Source of the DNA: Gluconacetobacter dulcium
GTDB lineage: Bacteria; Pseudomonadota; Alphaproteobacteria; Acetobacterales; Acetobacteraceae
DNA length: 64,000 nucleotides
Direction of reading: 5' to 3'
Assembly (NCBI RefSeq): GCF_014174165.1
Contig: NZ_JABEQN010000003.1
Location: 124,001-188,000 of the forward strand
The position numbers were made by a program, and so were the translations under genes. Positions 1 through 7,527 of this stretch are shown here, one piece after another. A model generated the notes under the pieces. That model did no database searches. It worked only from the letters and a program-made list of their open reading frames with translations, and was not told the origin of the DNA. Position 1 is the stretch's first letter; each line of letters starts with the position of its first letter.

Positions 1-1
1 C

Positions 2-304
2 CTCCCACTGACCGAGGGCGTCGATTTCTTCGCTGATATCACGACCGACCCTGCCCGTATCCAAATGTCGTTCAACTACAACCTGAACGACCTGTACCGC
101 ACCCATAGCCACATGGTCATCAGCTATATCGGCGGGATCGCACCAGACGCATCCAGCATCCCCGCCAACCTGACGCTCGCGATACGGGAAATGACGAAAC
201 GTTTTTATAAGAACCGTGGCGCTGACGAGATCGGCCTCACGAACAGCTTCATCGACTCCCTGTTGGATCTTCATCAACGCTTCTCGTTCGGGGTGCGCGT
301 ATGA
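2..304 (+). CDS. Head-tail connector (gp6-like), 5' truncated by window edge
   Basis: The reading frame is open from position 2 and stops at 302-304, so only the C-terminal ~100 residues are seen. The end (a helical stretch ALTLAIREMTKRFYKNRG-like, then a short hydrophobic tail ending GVRV) resembles the C-terminus of HK97 gp6-type connector proteins, which form the ring under the portal. Its place directly before a head-tail adaptor and a gp10-like gene supports the call. The stop overlaps the next start (ATGA), so translation is probably coupled. The true start lies upstream of the window. Confidence 0.7.
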   Translation, partial: LPLTEGVDFFADITTDPARIQMSFNYNLNDLYRTHSHMVISYIGGIAPDASSIPANLTLAIREMTKRFYKNRGADEIGLTNSFIDSLLDLHQRFSFGVRV

Positions 305-675
305 CAAGCAGCATCATTGATGAGGGTAAGTTCCTACAAAAGCTCACATTTTGGGATTGGGAACAGGCCGAGACAGAAGATGGCCGTGGCAACACCAAGC
401 AGTTGACCAACCCCAGATACGAGTATGGCGAACTCTTCGACGTAAACCCCTTCCCTGTCGTCAATGGCGTCCAAGAGAACATGAGGGATTTCACGTCGAT
501 CCTCAGAACCCGCTACCGCTCCGACCTCAACGCCTTCACCTACGTCTCCCAGCAGGTCCGCCAGCCCGATAGGTCGGTCATCACGGTCTATTATCAGGTG
601 GTCAGGCAAATGGCCGTCGAACAGGAAAACAGATACCTGACGTGCCACCTGTCGAAGCAGACGGGCGCTCCCTGA
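301..675 (+). CDS. Head-tail adaptor / head closure protein
   Basis: A 124-residue protein rich in beta-strand patterns with a central RTRYR-type stretch around residue 70, as in SPP1 gp16-type head closure proteins that seal the neck after packaging. Start and stop overlap neighbours by four bases on the left (ATGA) and share a base on the right (TGATG), as expected in a tightly coupled neck operon. Family assignment rests on size, order and general pattern rather than on a diagnostic motif. Confidence 0.65.
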   Translation: MTSSIIDEGKFLQKLTFWDWEQAETEDGRGNTKQLTNPRYEYGELFDVNPFPVVNGVQENMRDFTSILRTRYRSDLNAFTYVSQQVRQPDRSVITVYYQVVRQMAVEQENRYLTCHLSKQTGAP

Positions 676-1079
676 TGCCGACGATCAGATTCCAACTCAG
701 TGATCCCGGCCAGCTTATCCTGAACAAGGACGCTCTGAAGAAAGAGCTTCGCCTGATCGGTAACGAGGTCAAGAAGAAGACGCAGGCCCTCATCCGAGCC
801 CAGGCGAGCAAGAGCCCTCATAAAGCGAGCCAGCCAGGCCAAGCGCCAGCAAGCTGGACCGGGAACCTCGCCAAGCTCATCCGGGTCCAGGTCAAAAACA
901 ACAAGGTGACGATCATCGACACCGCGAGATACGCGACCGCCCTGGAAGCAGGAGCAACTCTGAACAATGGATCAGTCGTTGCTCCCCGTCCCTATCTCTC
1001 GACCGTCCTCGATCAAATGCGCCCCGAAATCGAAAAACGACTTGAAGCCATCCTACAACTCAAAATGGAGAAGCCATGA
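675..1079 (+). CDS. Neck / tail completion protein, HK97 gp10-like
   Basis: 134 residues when started at the ATG at 675, which overlaps the previous stop; a start at 642 would intrude into the upstream gene without a ribosome site. Basic, with an RAQASKSP-type region and a YATALEAGA motif near residues 87-95 followed by APRPYL near 103, the typical hallmark of HK97 gp10-like proteins (ending with a pattern of an aromatic site and a terminal helix). These join the head connector to the tail terminator. The stop overlaps the next ATG. Confidence 0.75.
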   Translation: MPTIRFQLSDPGQLILNKDALKKELRLIGNEVKKKTQALIRAQASKSPHKASQPGQAPASWTGNLAKLIRVQVKNNKVTIIDTARYATALEAGATLNNGSVVAPRPYLSTVLDQMRPEIEKRLEAILQLKMEKP

Positions 1080-1642
1080 CAGCACCAATACCCAGAACAG
1101 TCGATGTGATTAAGAGAATACGAGACAAGACAAAATACTTCAAAAAGGTCTCTGGTATCGCGGATATCAACCGTATGATGAACCAGCAGACCATCAATCA
1201 GACTGATATGCCATTCGCAGGTGTATGGGTTCCAATGACTACGGCATCTGAAAACGAGAATATGCCGGGTTATATGGCCTACGAGACAACAACCTATCAG
1301 GTGGTCGTTGTTCTCGACATGACAACCGATGACACCGGATACCAAGCAGCCAGCGATGCCTTCGATCTCGCAAGAGCAGATTTGAAGGGATGCTTGATGG
1401 GCTGGGACATCTGCCCTGAACGATCAAACGGCTATCCGATGTCCTATAGCGGCGGATCAATGGTATCGAGCCTTGATAGTTCGAACAGCCGCGCGGTCTA
1501 TCACTTCGACTTCGATATCACATTCGTCATCAGCGACGACGATATCTATCAAGATGATGACCTACCAGACCTCACATCAATCAACACGACAATGACGATA
1601 AGCGGGAACCCCGGACCATTCCCCAGCATCCAGATCAAATGA
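1076..1642 (+). CDS. Tail terminator-like protein (Mu gp37-type position)
   Basis: 188 residues, acidic C-terminus. The gene lies between the gp10-like neck gene and the sheath gene, where myophages encode the tail terminator that caps sheath and tube. No signature residue is conclusive, so the name depends mainly on order and size. It is the last gene of the connector operon: 117 bases without a gene follow before the sheath gene, and they hold a TAAATA element. Confidence 0.55.
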   Translation: MTAPIPRTVDVIKRIRDKTKYFKKVSGIADINRMMNQQTINQTDMPFAGVWVPMTTASENENMPGYMAYETTTYQVVVVLDMTTDDTGYQAASDAFDLARADLKGCLMGWDICPERSNGYPMSYSGGSMVSSLDSSNSRAVYHFDFDITFVISDDDIYQDDDLPDLTSINTTMTISGNPGPFPSIQIK

Positions 1643-1698
1643 AGATACGAAACAGGTAACGGCAAGCCAATAATAGCCGTTACTTTATCCATCTCCGC

Positions 1699-1741
1699 TA
1701 AATACCAAACAAAGTTTAGCTAACTCTCTTTGTTTGTATTT
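1699..1741 (+). promoter_or_regulatory. TAAATA element with overlapping 14-bp inverted repeat before the sheath gene
   Basis: TAAATA lies at 1699-1704. AAATAC-C-AAACAAAG (1700-1714) pairs with CTTTGTTTGTATTT (1728-1741): 14 base pairs with one bulged C and a 13-base loop. A ribosome site AGGAGA follows at 1745-1750 before the ATG at 1760. It is one of 14 such sites in the prophage, so it is read as a late promoter/leader. T4 late promoters (TATAAATA) are the nearest known parallel; promoter function here is inferred. Confidence 0.6.
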
Positions 1742-1759
1742 TTTAGGAGATATATCTTC

Positions 1760-2881
1760 ATGTCCATTTCAACCAATATACCACTTAGTTTTCCAATACC
1801 GGGAACATGGATTACCGTTTCTAGCGCAGGATCATCGACCAGCACGCAGACCTACACGGTTGTTATCATCGCAACCGCGTCACAAGGGACAACCAATACA
1901 CCTGTCCTGGCGAGTACGACATCAGGTGTTCAAAGCGTATATGGCGCGACCTCTGACCTCGCAAAAGCCTATACGAGATATCGTGCTGTTGATCCCATCA
2001 CGACCGTCTATCTCGTAAATGCCGCATCCAGTGAAGCCACGGACATCACCGCTGCTCTAACGAGTCTTGGTGACATTCCAGCGAACCTCATCATCTCGCC
2101 ATTCAACACAGCCGCAGCAATCAGTGCCTTCGATACCTTCTTCCAGTCGCGTTGGTCATACAATAGCGGTCTTGATGGCATCCACGTTACAGCGGCCTCG
2201 GATACTGTTGCGAACCTCGTAACCCTCGGCGGCACGGTGAACTCGGCCTATTCGAGCATCACAGCCTTCGCTCCTGGCTCAACGGACACCATAGCGGAAC
2301 AGGCAGCAGCCGTTGGTGCGGTGGTAGCTCAGAAGGCCAGTGCCGATCCTGCTCTACCGATCCAGGGCATCACCCTTAACGCCGCCTTGGCTCCACAGAC
2401 CAGCACATTCGCGATCGCAGACAGAACAGCGATCTTCAACGCAGGCATAGGCATCACCAAGCAAGACACCTACGGGAACGTCTATCTTGAGCGTCCTCGT
2501 ATGACCTATCAGAAGAACGCAGAAGGCACAGCAGACGATTCCTATCAGGATATCGAAGTTCTCAATATCCTCTCTTATATCCGTATCGATCTACAGGCGA
2601 GACTTAACAGCAAGTTCTTTGGAGCAAACTCGAAGAAGCTCGTTTCGAACACCACGCAGATTGTTCCTGGCTCGAATGCCGTTAATCCGAACACCATCAA
2701 GGCAGAACTCATTGCATCGTATTCCGATTATGTGACGGCCCTATATTGTCAGGATCAAGACACATTTAACGCGAACGTCAGTGTTGAAATCCAGAGCCCA
2801 GGCATCATCGCAGCCTATTACCCAGCAACGGTAGCTGGCGTTCTCCGTCAGATCAATATTTCACTCGTTTTCAGCAGATAA
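1760..2881 (+). CDS. Contractile tail sheath protein
   Basis: 373 residues from ATG 1760, chosen over the more upstream in-frame start at 1730 because AGGAGA sits 10 bases before it. The N-terminus (IPLSFPIPGTWITVSS) and the C-terminal domain with YLERPRMTYQ near residue 245 and a final LRQINISLVFSR stretch match Mu/P2-type sheath proteins, which polymerise around the tail tube and contract. At 373 residues it is shorter than Mu gpL (about 495). The tube gene follows 15 bases later with its own ribosome site. Confidence 0.88.
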   Translation: MSISTNIPLSFPIPGTWITVSSAGSSTSTQTYTVVIIATASQGTTNTPVLASTTSGVQSVYGATSDLAKAYTRYRAVDPITTVYLVNAASSEATDITAALTSLGDIPANLIISPFNTAAAISAFDTFFQSRWSYNSGLDGIHVTAASDTVANLVTLGGTVNSAYSSITAFAPGSTDTIAEQAAAVGAVVAQKASADPALPIQGITLNAALAPQTSTFAIADRTAIFNAGIGITKQDTYGNVYLERPRMTYQKNAEGTADDSYQDIEVLNILSYIRIDLQARLNSKFFGANSKKLVSNTTQIVPGSNAVNPNTIKAELIASYSDYVTALYCQDQDTFNANVSVEIQSPGIIAAYYPATVAGVLRQINISLVFSR

Positions 2882-2896
2882 TATAAGGAGACATTT

Positions 2897-3265
2897 ATGT
2901 CAAAAGCAGTTGGTATTTCATCATTCGCGATTAATGGTATCGCATTAAGTATCCCAGAAGATGCGGAACTCACCTATTCCATTCCCATCAACAAAAAAGA
3001 GTATTTGCGTGCTCTACAAGGTGTCGAGAACGTCACATCGTTTGAGCCAACCCCAGGCACGATTAGTACTTCCATTCGATACACAGGATTAGGGATCAAC
3101 CCCAGTTTCTTCGCAGGTTTTACTGACGCGGTTGTCACCTTTACCACACGAGACGGTATTCTCGTTACAGCAAGCGGATGCTTGTTCGGAGATGCTATTC
3201 GTATCAATCCGAAGGATGGAACCGCAGACCTAGAAATCTCATGCCTCAGCATCATCGAGGTATAA
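2897..3265 (+). CDS. Tail tube protein
   Basis: 122 residues, almost all beta-strand pattern, close in length to Mu gpM (about 118), and directly downstream of the sheath gene as in essentially all myophages. It forms the hexameric rings of the inner tube. A strong ribosome site (AAGGAG, 2885-2890) precedes the ATG. The stop TAA lies inside a TATAAATAAC sequence at 3261-3270 that looks like the phage promoter element. No alternative function is attractive. Confidence 0.85.
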   Translation: MSKAVGISSFAINGIALSIPEDAELTYSIPINKKEYLRALQGVENVTSFEPTPGTISTSIRYTGLGINPSFFAGFTDAVVTFTTRDGILVTASGCLFGDAIRINPKDGTADLEISCLSIIEV

Positions 3266-3288
3266 ATAACACTGAGTAATTTTTACTC
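3261..3288 (+). promoter_or_regulatory. TATAAATA element overlapping the tube stop codon, plus hairpin
   Basis: TATAAATA at 3261-3268 is an exact match to the T4 late promoter consensus and contains the TAA of the tube gene. GAGTA/TACTC (3274-3278/3284-3288) forms a small hairpin just downstream. No gene starts before the terminator at 3310, so a promoter here would make only a short RNA of roughly 70 nt. Confidence 0.5.
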
Positions 3289-3309
3289 AAAACTCCTTTA
3301 TTAACTACG

Positions 3310-3340
3310 CCCCAGCCGAAAGGCTGGGGCTCTTTGTTTT
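3310..3340 (+). terminator. Rho-independent terminator after the tail tube gene
   Basis: CCCCAGCC (3310-3317), GAAA tetraloop and GGCTGGGG (3322-3329) make an 8-bp GC-rich stem followed by the T-rich tract CTCTTTGTTTT. Confidence 0.9.
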
Positions 3341-3341
3341 G

Positions 3342-3382
3342 TAAATACCATTAACGAATCACATTCAGAGGCTTATTAATGG
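3342..3382 (+). promoter_or_regulatory. TAAATA element before the tape measure gene
   Basis: TAAATA at 3342-3347 starts right after the terminator. CCATTAA (3348-3354) is complementary to TTAATGG (3376-3382), which contains the ATG of the next gene (3379-3381), while the ribosome site CAGAGG stays in the loop. It has the same layout as the other TAAATA sites. Confidence 0.6.
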
Positions 3383-5430
3383 CAACAACTGGCTCATACC
3401 GATTATCGGTCGGTCTCGATCTCAAAGGCGCGACCCAATCCCTCAAGGGCTTCAACACACAGTTGAAGGCCGCTCAAGCACCTATGCGTGGCCTTCAGAA
3501 CCAGTTGAAGCAGCTTGGCAAGAACACCGGTATCACCGCGATGGGCAAAGGCGTTGCCAACCTCGCGGGTAAGCTGGAGACCGCCGGCAAGCACATGGCT
3601 GGACTGGTCGGCTTGAGTTCCGTCGCGGGCGTGGCCGACATGATTAAGGGCTTCGCTGACATGAGCCAGCAGGTCGAGAACCTATCGGGCAAACTCGGTA
3701 TCGCGGGAAATCGGATCAGAACCCTTTCCGGCATGGGTCGCCTCACTGGCCTGGGCGATGCCTTCGGCAGCACGACAGAGGCAGTTCAGAACGTCCAACG
3801 ATCCTACCGCATTGGAACAGCATCGGGGAACCAACAGGCCGCAATAACCGCCATGGGCCTCAACGTAGGCATGTCAACGGACCAGTGGATCAAGACAGCC
3901 CTACAACGCACTCAGACGGATATGGCGCAGCGCGGTATGTCGGCAGCGACAGCGAGAGCCCGCCTTGGTGATGCGGGCGTTGATCCCGCGATGATGGGTA
4001 TGATCGCGCAGGCACAGGCCCAGGGCAAACAGGTCAGTCAGGTCTATGACGACCTACAGAAGCGATCCGCTCTTCTTCTCCGCACCAACGAAATCAACAC
4101 CCAGGCAGGCGCACAACTGGCACAATCCTTTCAAGGCGTTGGCCTGGCTGTCCGTGGCTTCGGTGATGCCATCGCATCACGCCTGGCTCCTGTTCTGGCT
4201 CCGATGGTCGATAAGTTCGCAACATGGATCGCGACTTCACCCCAAGCCAATCAGATGATTACCGACATTAGCAACGGCATAGCGAACTTCGCACGTTGGA
4301 TTGCGAGCATCGACTGGCCCGGCGTTGTTCATGGCGCAACGAGTGTCATCAATGCCCTCGGAGGCGTCAAAGGCATCATCATCGGGATCATGGGTCTCAA
4401 GATCGCAGGCTTCTTCATCGGTGCCATAGGCCCTGCCCTACAGTTCGCATCAGCCCTGAAGACACTTGCGGGAGCCGGAACACTGGTTGAGGTGTTCGGT
4501 GCTATCGGAACGAGTATTGCGGCCATCGCCTCACCTATCGGCATTGCCATCGCGGCAGTCGGTGCCCTTGGGGTCGCGGCATATGAACTCTACCAGCATT
4601 GGGACAAGGTGAAGGGCGCAATCACCTCGATCAGGAATACCCGCGTGGGTCGCGCTCTTGGTCTGGCCACCACCTCAGCCGCCAGTTCGCCGGTCAACAA
4701 TGGCAGCGCGTATTCGATAGCGGCATCAGGCGGCTACAGCAGGCAGCAATGGGATGCCATGTCAGCGGGTGTCGCTGGGATCGAGACAGGCCGCCGACGC
4801 AATGCCTACGGGACAGTCGGCGGCTTCAACAACGCCTATAACGGCAAATACCAGATGTCGATGACCGCCATAGCGCAGGCCGCGAAAGACCTGGGAGAAG
4901 CCACACCGACCCGTGACGCCTTCCTGGCAAACCCAGCCATGCAGGAGCGATATTTCGCCCGCTACACGATGGACAACCAGAAATACCTCATGGGTCATTC
5001 ATCGACCTTCGCGGGAATGTCCGCTGAACAGCGCCTTGGCATCTTGGGTCTTGCCCATAACTCAGGTGCTGGCGGAGCAAGCAAATACCTCAGCACAGGT
5101 GTTTCCAGTCGTGATGGCTTCGGAACCGATCCAACGAAATATATCACGGCAATCAATGACCAGTTGGCAGCAACCAAGCAGAACACACAGATTCTTGCTC
5201 AGGCAACCAACTCGAACAGCAGATTAGCAGACGCCAATAACAATCAGGCACAGACACAAGCCCGCGTAGCAGGCACGCAGATAGCGGGCGCGACACAAGC
5301 ACAGGATTTCAACCATACATTAAACGTCAACGTCAGTGACGACCGAGTTAAGGCACGAGCAAAGAGCGGAGGCGGCATGAACATTCCTCCGCCCCGTGTT
5401 CATCAGGCTCTTCCATCTACCGTCGTTTAA
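3379..5430 (+). CDS. Tail tape measure protein with C-terminal lysozyme/transglycosylase-like domain
   Basis: 683 residues. The N-terminal ~240 residues are helical and Gly/Ala/Gln-rich. Residues ~310-410 hold several hydrophobic segments (for example GIIIGIMGLKIAGFFIGAIG), typical of tape measure proteins that set tail length and enter the host envelope. From about residue 455 a muralytic-like domain follows: a Glu at 469 in GIETG, then NAYGTVGGFNN and GKYQMS, resembling lysozyme/transglycosylase folds that digest peptidoglycan during injection. Usually the chaperone gene precedes the tape measure; here it lies downstream (6596). The Gln/Asn-rich C-terminus ends next to a candidate holin gene. 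Confidence 0.88.
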   Translation: MATTGSYRLSVGLDLKGATQSLKGFNTQLKAAQAPMRGLQNQLKQLGKNTGITAMGKGVANLAGKLETAGKHMAGLVGLSSVAGVADMIKGFADMSQQVENLSGKLGIAGNRIRTLSGMGRLTGLGDAFGSTTEAVQNVQRSYRIGTASGNQQAAITAMGLNVGMSTDQWIKTALQRTQTDMAQRGMSAATARARLGDAGVDPAMMGMIAQAQAQGKQVSQVYDDLQKRSALLLRTNEINTQAGAQLAQSFQGVGLAVRGFGDAIASRLAPVLAPMVDKFATWIATSPQANQMITDISNGIANFARWIASIDWPGVVHGATSVINALGGVKGIIIGIMGLKIAGFFIGAIGPALQFASALKTLAGAGTLVEVFGAIGTSIAAIASPIGIAIAAVGALGVAAYELYQHWDKVKGAITSIRNTRVGRALGLATTSAASSPVNNGSAYSIAASGGYSRQQWDAMSAGVAGIETGRRRNAYGTVGGFNNAYNGKYQMSMTAIAQAAKDLGEATPTRDAFLANPAMQERYFARYTMDNQKYLMGHSSTFAGMSAEQRLGILGLAHNSGAGGASKYLSTGVSSRDGFGTDPTKYITAINDQLAATKQNTQILAQATNSNSRLADANNNQAQTQARVAGTQIAGATQAQDFNHTLNVNVSDDRVKARAKSGGGMNIPPPRVHQALPSTVV

Positions 5431-5439
5431 GGAGCCATC

Positions 5440-5607
5440 ATGACCACGGATACAAACTTCATCATCAGCTTATGGATATGGATCAAGGGACACTTCTGGC
5501 CCATACTTCGTGTCATCTATATCTCGATCCTTCTAGCATTCTCGATACGACACCTATTCCTGATCGGACTTTTATCGCTTCTTCTCTATACGGGATTAAA
5601 ATACTAA
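5440..5607 (+). CDS. Small membrane protein, candidate holin
   Basis: A 55-residue ORF starting at ATG 5440 with GGAG at 5431-5434. After a short polar start it is strongly hydrophobic: a segment around residues 21-35 (PILRVIYISILLAFS) and a second around 38-52. Two possible membrane helices, the position next to a lysozyme gene, and convergent 12-bp overlap with that gene's 3' end suggest a holin or other lysis accessory protein. No family motif is recognised, so function rests on context only. Confidence 0.55.
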   Translation: MTTDTNFIISLWIWIKGHFWPILRVIYISILLAFSIRHLFLIGLLSLLLYTGLKY

Positions 5608-6072
5608 CCGGTTGGTCGAGAAGAGCATTGCCTCACTATGACGACGCAGAGACAGTCCGTGAACGATCACGCCGCCGACCCTATTCCAAAGTTGGAACTG
5701 AGATGCGGCAAGCGTCATCTGACCTCCAACGACATATGACCAGAGTGATGATGGCCGACCCGATTTCAACTCGAATAGGCCGTCTTTCGATCTACCACCT
5801 GGACCCACGTTATAGAGAAAGCTCATAAGAGCATCGAACTCATTTTGCTTTATGGGATTGGCAAGACGCTTGTTCAACATATTCTCGAATGCCTTGAGAT
5901 CATTGGAAAGCAATGACAGAGCGTCGTTCTGCGTGATCGTCATTCCTTCTTTGATGTCCGGTCCTGTCGTCCCATAGCCAATCGTCCAAATGCCACCAAC
6001 ATCAGGATAGGAAGAAAGAGAACACCCTTCATAATGGGTGATAAGCTGAATGCCCGTTTTGCTTGTTTCCAC
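5596..6072 (-). CDS. Phage lysozyme (GH24, T4-type endolysin)
   Basis: 158 residues from GTG 6072, preferred over an in-frame TTG at 6111 because GAGG lies seven bases upstream. The catalytic triad is visible with T4 lysozyme spacing: Glu15 in HYEG, Asp24 in YPDVGG and Thr30 in IWTIGYGTT (E-8-D-5-T). The C-terminus has the usual GLSLRRHSEAMLF motif. It cleaves the glycan backbone of peptidoglycan for lysis. It is one of only two minus-strand genes in the prophage and has its own TAAATA element on the minus strand (6158-6163), so it may be a separately acquired cassette. No signal peptide is seen, so holin-dependent export is expected. Confidence 0.88.
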   Translation of the reverse strand: METSKTGIQLITHYEGCSLSSYPDVGGIWTIGYGTTGPDIKEGMTITQNDALSLLSNDLKAFENMLNKRLANPIKQNEFDALMSFLYNVGPGGRSKDGLFELKSGRPSSLWSYVVGGQMTLAASQFQLWNRVGGVIVHGLSLRRHSEAMLFSTNRLVF

Positions 6073-6148
6073 TTCGTGCCTCGATAAGCACGACTGATGG
6101 ATTGAGCCCAATGCTCTGAGCAGCCCTCATGTTATGTTTGCCATCAGC

Positions 6149-6172
6149 CGTGCTATATATTTATGAAGCACG
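6149..6172 (-). promoter_or_regulatory. Minus-strand TAAATA element flanked by inverted repeat, before the lysozyme
   Basis: Read on the minus strand, CGTGCT - tca - TAAATA - tat - AGCACG: the hexamer (6158-6163) is framed by 6-bp arms at 6149-6154 and 6167-6172. It is the only TAAATA site on this strand and lies 86 bases before the only minus-strand lysis gene, which argues the motif is directional. Confidence 0.55.
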
Positions 6173-6242
6173 ACCAAAATACTTCTTGCTCAGGCACAAG
6201 TGCAGACAATAACAAGAGGAAACACAAGCACAAGGAGCTTAC

Positions 6243-6410
6243 ATGATTACCCTTATTGTATTATTGCTTATCGGATTCTTTATCCTCTGGCCGATCGTCA
6301 CAGCATTGCTCTCGCTGCTCGGTTGGCTCGTGATTATTCTCTTCACGCCGTTCCTCTGGTTCGGATTGTGGGTATGCGAGAAGCTGGGCCTGCCCCATAG
6401 AGAGCCGTAG
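6243..6410 (+). CDS. Small membrane protein, second candidate holin or lysis accessory
   Basis: 55 residues from ATG 6243 with AAGGAG ten bases upstream. Almost the whole protein is hydrophobic (residues 1-45, with runs such as MITLIVLLLIGFFILWPIV), compatible with one long or two short membrane helices, ending in a charged tail CEKLGLPHREP. It lies downstream of the lysozyme's divergent start, so the lysozyme is bracketed by two tiny membrane proteins, as in holin or pinholin/antiholin pairs. No sequence family is recognised. Confidence 0.5.
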   Translation: MITLIVLLLIGFFILWPIVTALLSLLGWLVIILFTPFLWFGLWVCEKLGLPHREP

Positions 6411-6530
6411 AAGCCCGTACAGCGCGGTTACGCGCGGGCAGCGTGCTGCTTACGCAAGCGGCCTGAGAAGCTGCTAGCGACGCTCTCAGGGGCTCGCGCA
6501 GCGCCCCTCCCCTGAGCCATCAATCTCCTG
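6411..6530. other. GC-rich non-coding block with inverted repeats
   Basis: About 120 bases much richer in GC than the surrounding phage genes. It contains CCTGAGA/TCTCAGG arms around 6460-6492 and several short repeats of GCGCG and CAGCGTGCTG type. Words such as GAAGCCCGTACAGCG and TCTCAGGGGCTCG recur, partly in opposite orientation, in the block at 18613-18778. No ORF is convincing; a structured RNA or terminator region is possible. Confidence 0.4.
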
Positions 6531-6537
6531 ATCCTCA

Positions 6538-6564
6538 TAAATATGACGATGGACAAATCCATCG
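6538..6564 (+). promoter_or_regulatory. TAAATA element with hairpin before the tail chaperone gene
   Basis: TAAATA at 6538-6543 is followed by CGATGG (6547-6552), a six-base loop and CCATCG (6559-6564). The chaperone ATG at 6596 has CAGGAG upstream. Confidence 0.6.
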
Positions 6565-6595
6565 AACGAATAACGAAGACATTCAGGAGAACGAT

Positions 6596-7062
6596 ATGGC
6601 AAAAATGACCATTAAGACCGACGAAACATTAGAGATTGATCTTTCACCAGCCATCTCTGGACACAAGAAGATCACCGTTCGCAAGCCCAACTATTCAGAG
6701 ATCAAAGTCGCACTTGGCAAGAATGACGGCACTCCGACGGGCACAGCAGAGGCCAACGATTTCCTATACCAAACGGTAACGGGCCTTTCCCCTCTTGATC
6801 TAGCGATCATGCCAGGAGCAGTGATAAAGGCCATCGACGATTTTTTGGCAACCTGAATGCTCATACGATAACGAGCGACTATCTCGATCAACTCCGATAC
6901 AACATCAGAGAACTGATCCTATTTTTTGAATGGCCGCACGTAAACGAGAATGATCCCTGTTCAGCTTACCATATGAATCTCGGTGAGCTTGAATGGTGGA
7001 CCAAGAGAGCAAATCAGATTGCCGAAATCCGAGAAAAGGAAATCGGAAAAGGAAGGAAATGA
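6596..7062 (+). CDS. Tail assembly chaperone, expressed with programmed -1 frameshift
   Basis: The zero-frame product is 86 residues (6596-6856), matching Mu gp41-like chaperones (an N-terminal beta part, then LYQTVTGLSPLDLAIMPG). At 6841-6847 the in-frame heptamer T TTT TTG is a classic slippery site. Slipping back one base continues from 6847 for 71 more codons to TGA 7060-7062, giving about 155 residues. The extension contains LFFEWPHVNEN and MNLGELEWWTKRA, which match the GpE family (P2 E+E', Mu gp42: a hydrophobic-HWP... L.EL..W pattern). These chaperones coat the tape measure during tail assembly. Annotated as join(6596..6847, 6847..7062). Confidence 0.88.
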
Positions 7063-7065
7063 GAA

Positions 7066-7090
7066 AGCCCCGGCCTTAAACCGGGGCTTC
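7066..7090. terminator. Bidirectional hairpin between convergent chaperone and HNH genes
   Basis: AGCCCCGG (7066-7073) and CCGGGGCT (7081-7088) make a perfect 8-bp stem with a seven-base loop; the loop contains the HNH stop codon. The flanks are pyrimidine-rich on both strands but lack a long T run. Confidence 0.6.
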
Positions 7091-7402
7091 TTGCTCTTCA
7101 TCGCTATCCCATTCATCACTCATCCACCATTGCTTTGGCTTCCTGAGATTGGAATCCAGGCAGTGGGAGTTCTCACGGACAGTTTTGATTGAGTGATGAC
7201 GGATACAGCGAACACGCAGGTTCGACGTATCATATTTCAACGATGGATCGACTTCGATGGGAATGATGTGATCGACATCAAGCCTCATATCCTCGGCTGT
7301 CGTGATAACGCCTTCGTCACGGCAGTCTTCACAGTAAGGCGTCATATGTCGGATCGTCTCAGACAGCTTTCTCCATTTATGGTCATAAACTTGTTTTGCC
7401 AT
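7076..7402 (-). CDS. HNH endonuclease
   Basis: 108 residues with AGGAGA just upstream of the ATG. Zinc-binding CxxC (YCEDC near residue 24) is followed by the HNH core LDVDHIIPIE (DHI near residue 44) and NLRVRCIRHHS near residues 60-70 with the second cysteine and histidines. Family members are either homing-type mobile nucleases or partners of HK97-type terminases. It lies on the minus strand inside plus-strand tail genes, 6 kb away from the terminase, which fits a mobile insertion; a packaging role remains possible. Confidence 0.85.
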   Translation of the reverse strand: MAKQVYDHKWRKLSETIRHMTPYCEDCRDEGVITTAEDMRLDVDHIIPIEVDPSLKYDTSNLRVRCIRHHSIKTVRENSHCLDSNLRKPKQWWMSDEWDSDEEQEAPV

Positions 7403-7464
7403 TCTTTCTCCTAATCAAATGCTCAAATGGTTATCGTAAATCGACTTATTTTCTCTCTTATTAA

Positions 7465-7491
7465 TAAATAGAAATGCGGAAACATTACCGC
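7465..7491 (+). promoter_or_regulatory. TAAATA element with small hairpin
   Basis: TAAATA at 7465-7470; GCGG (7476-7479) can pair with CCGC (7488-7491). The next gene starts 58 bases beyond the hexamer at ATG 7528. Confidence 0.5.
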
Positions 7492-7527
7492 GAATCAAAA
7501 AGTCATTTAAGAGCGAGAGAGAGTACA

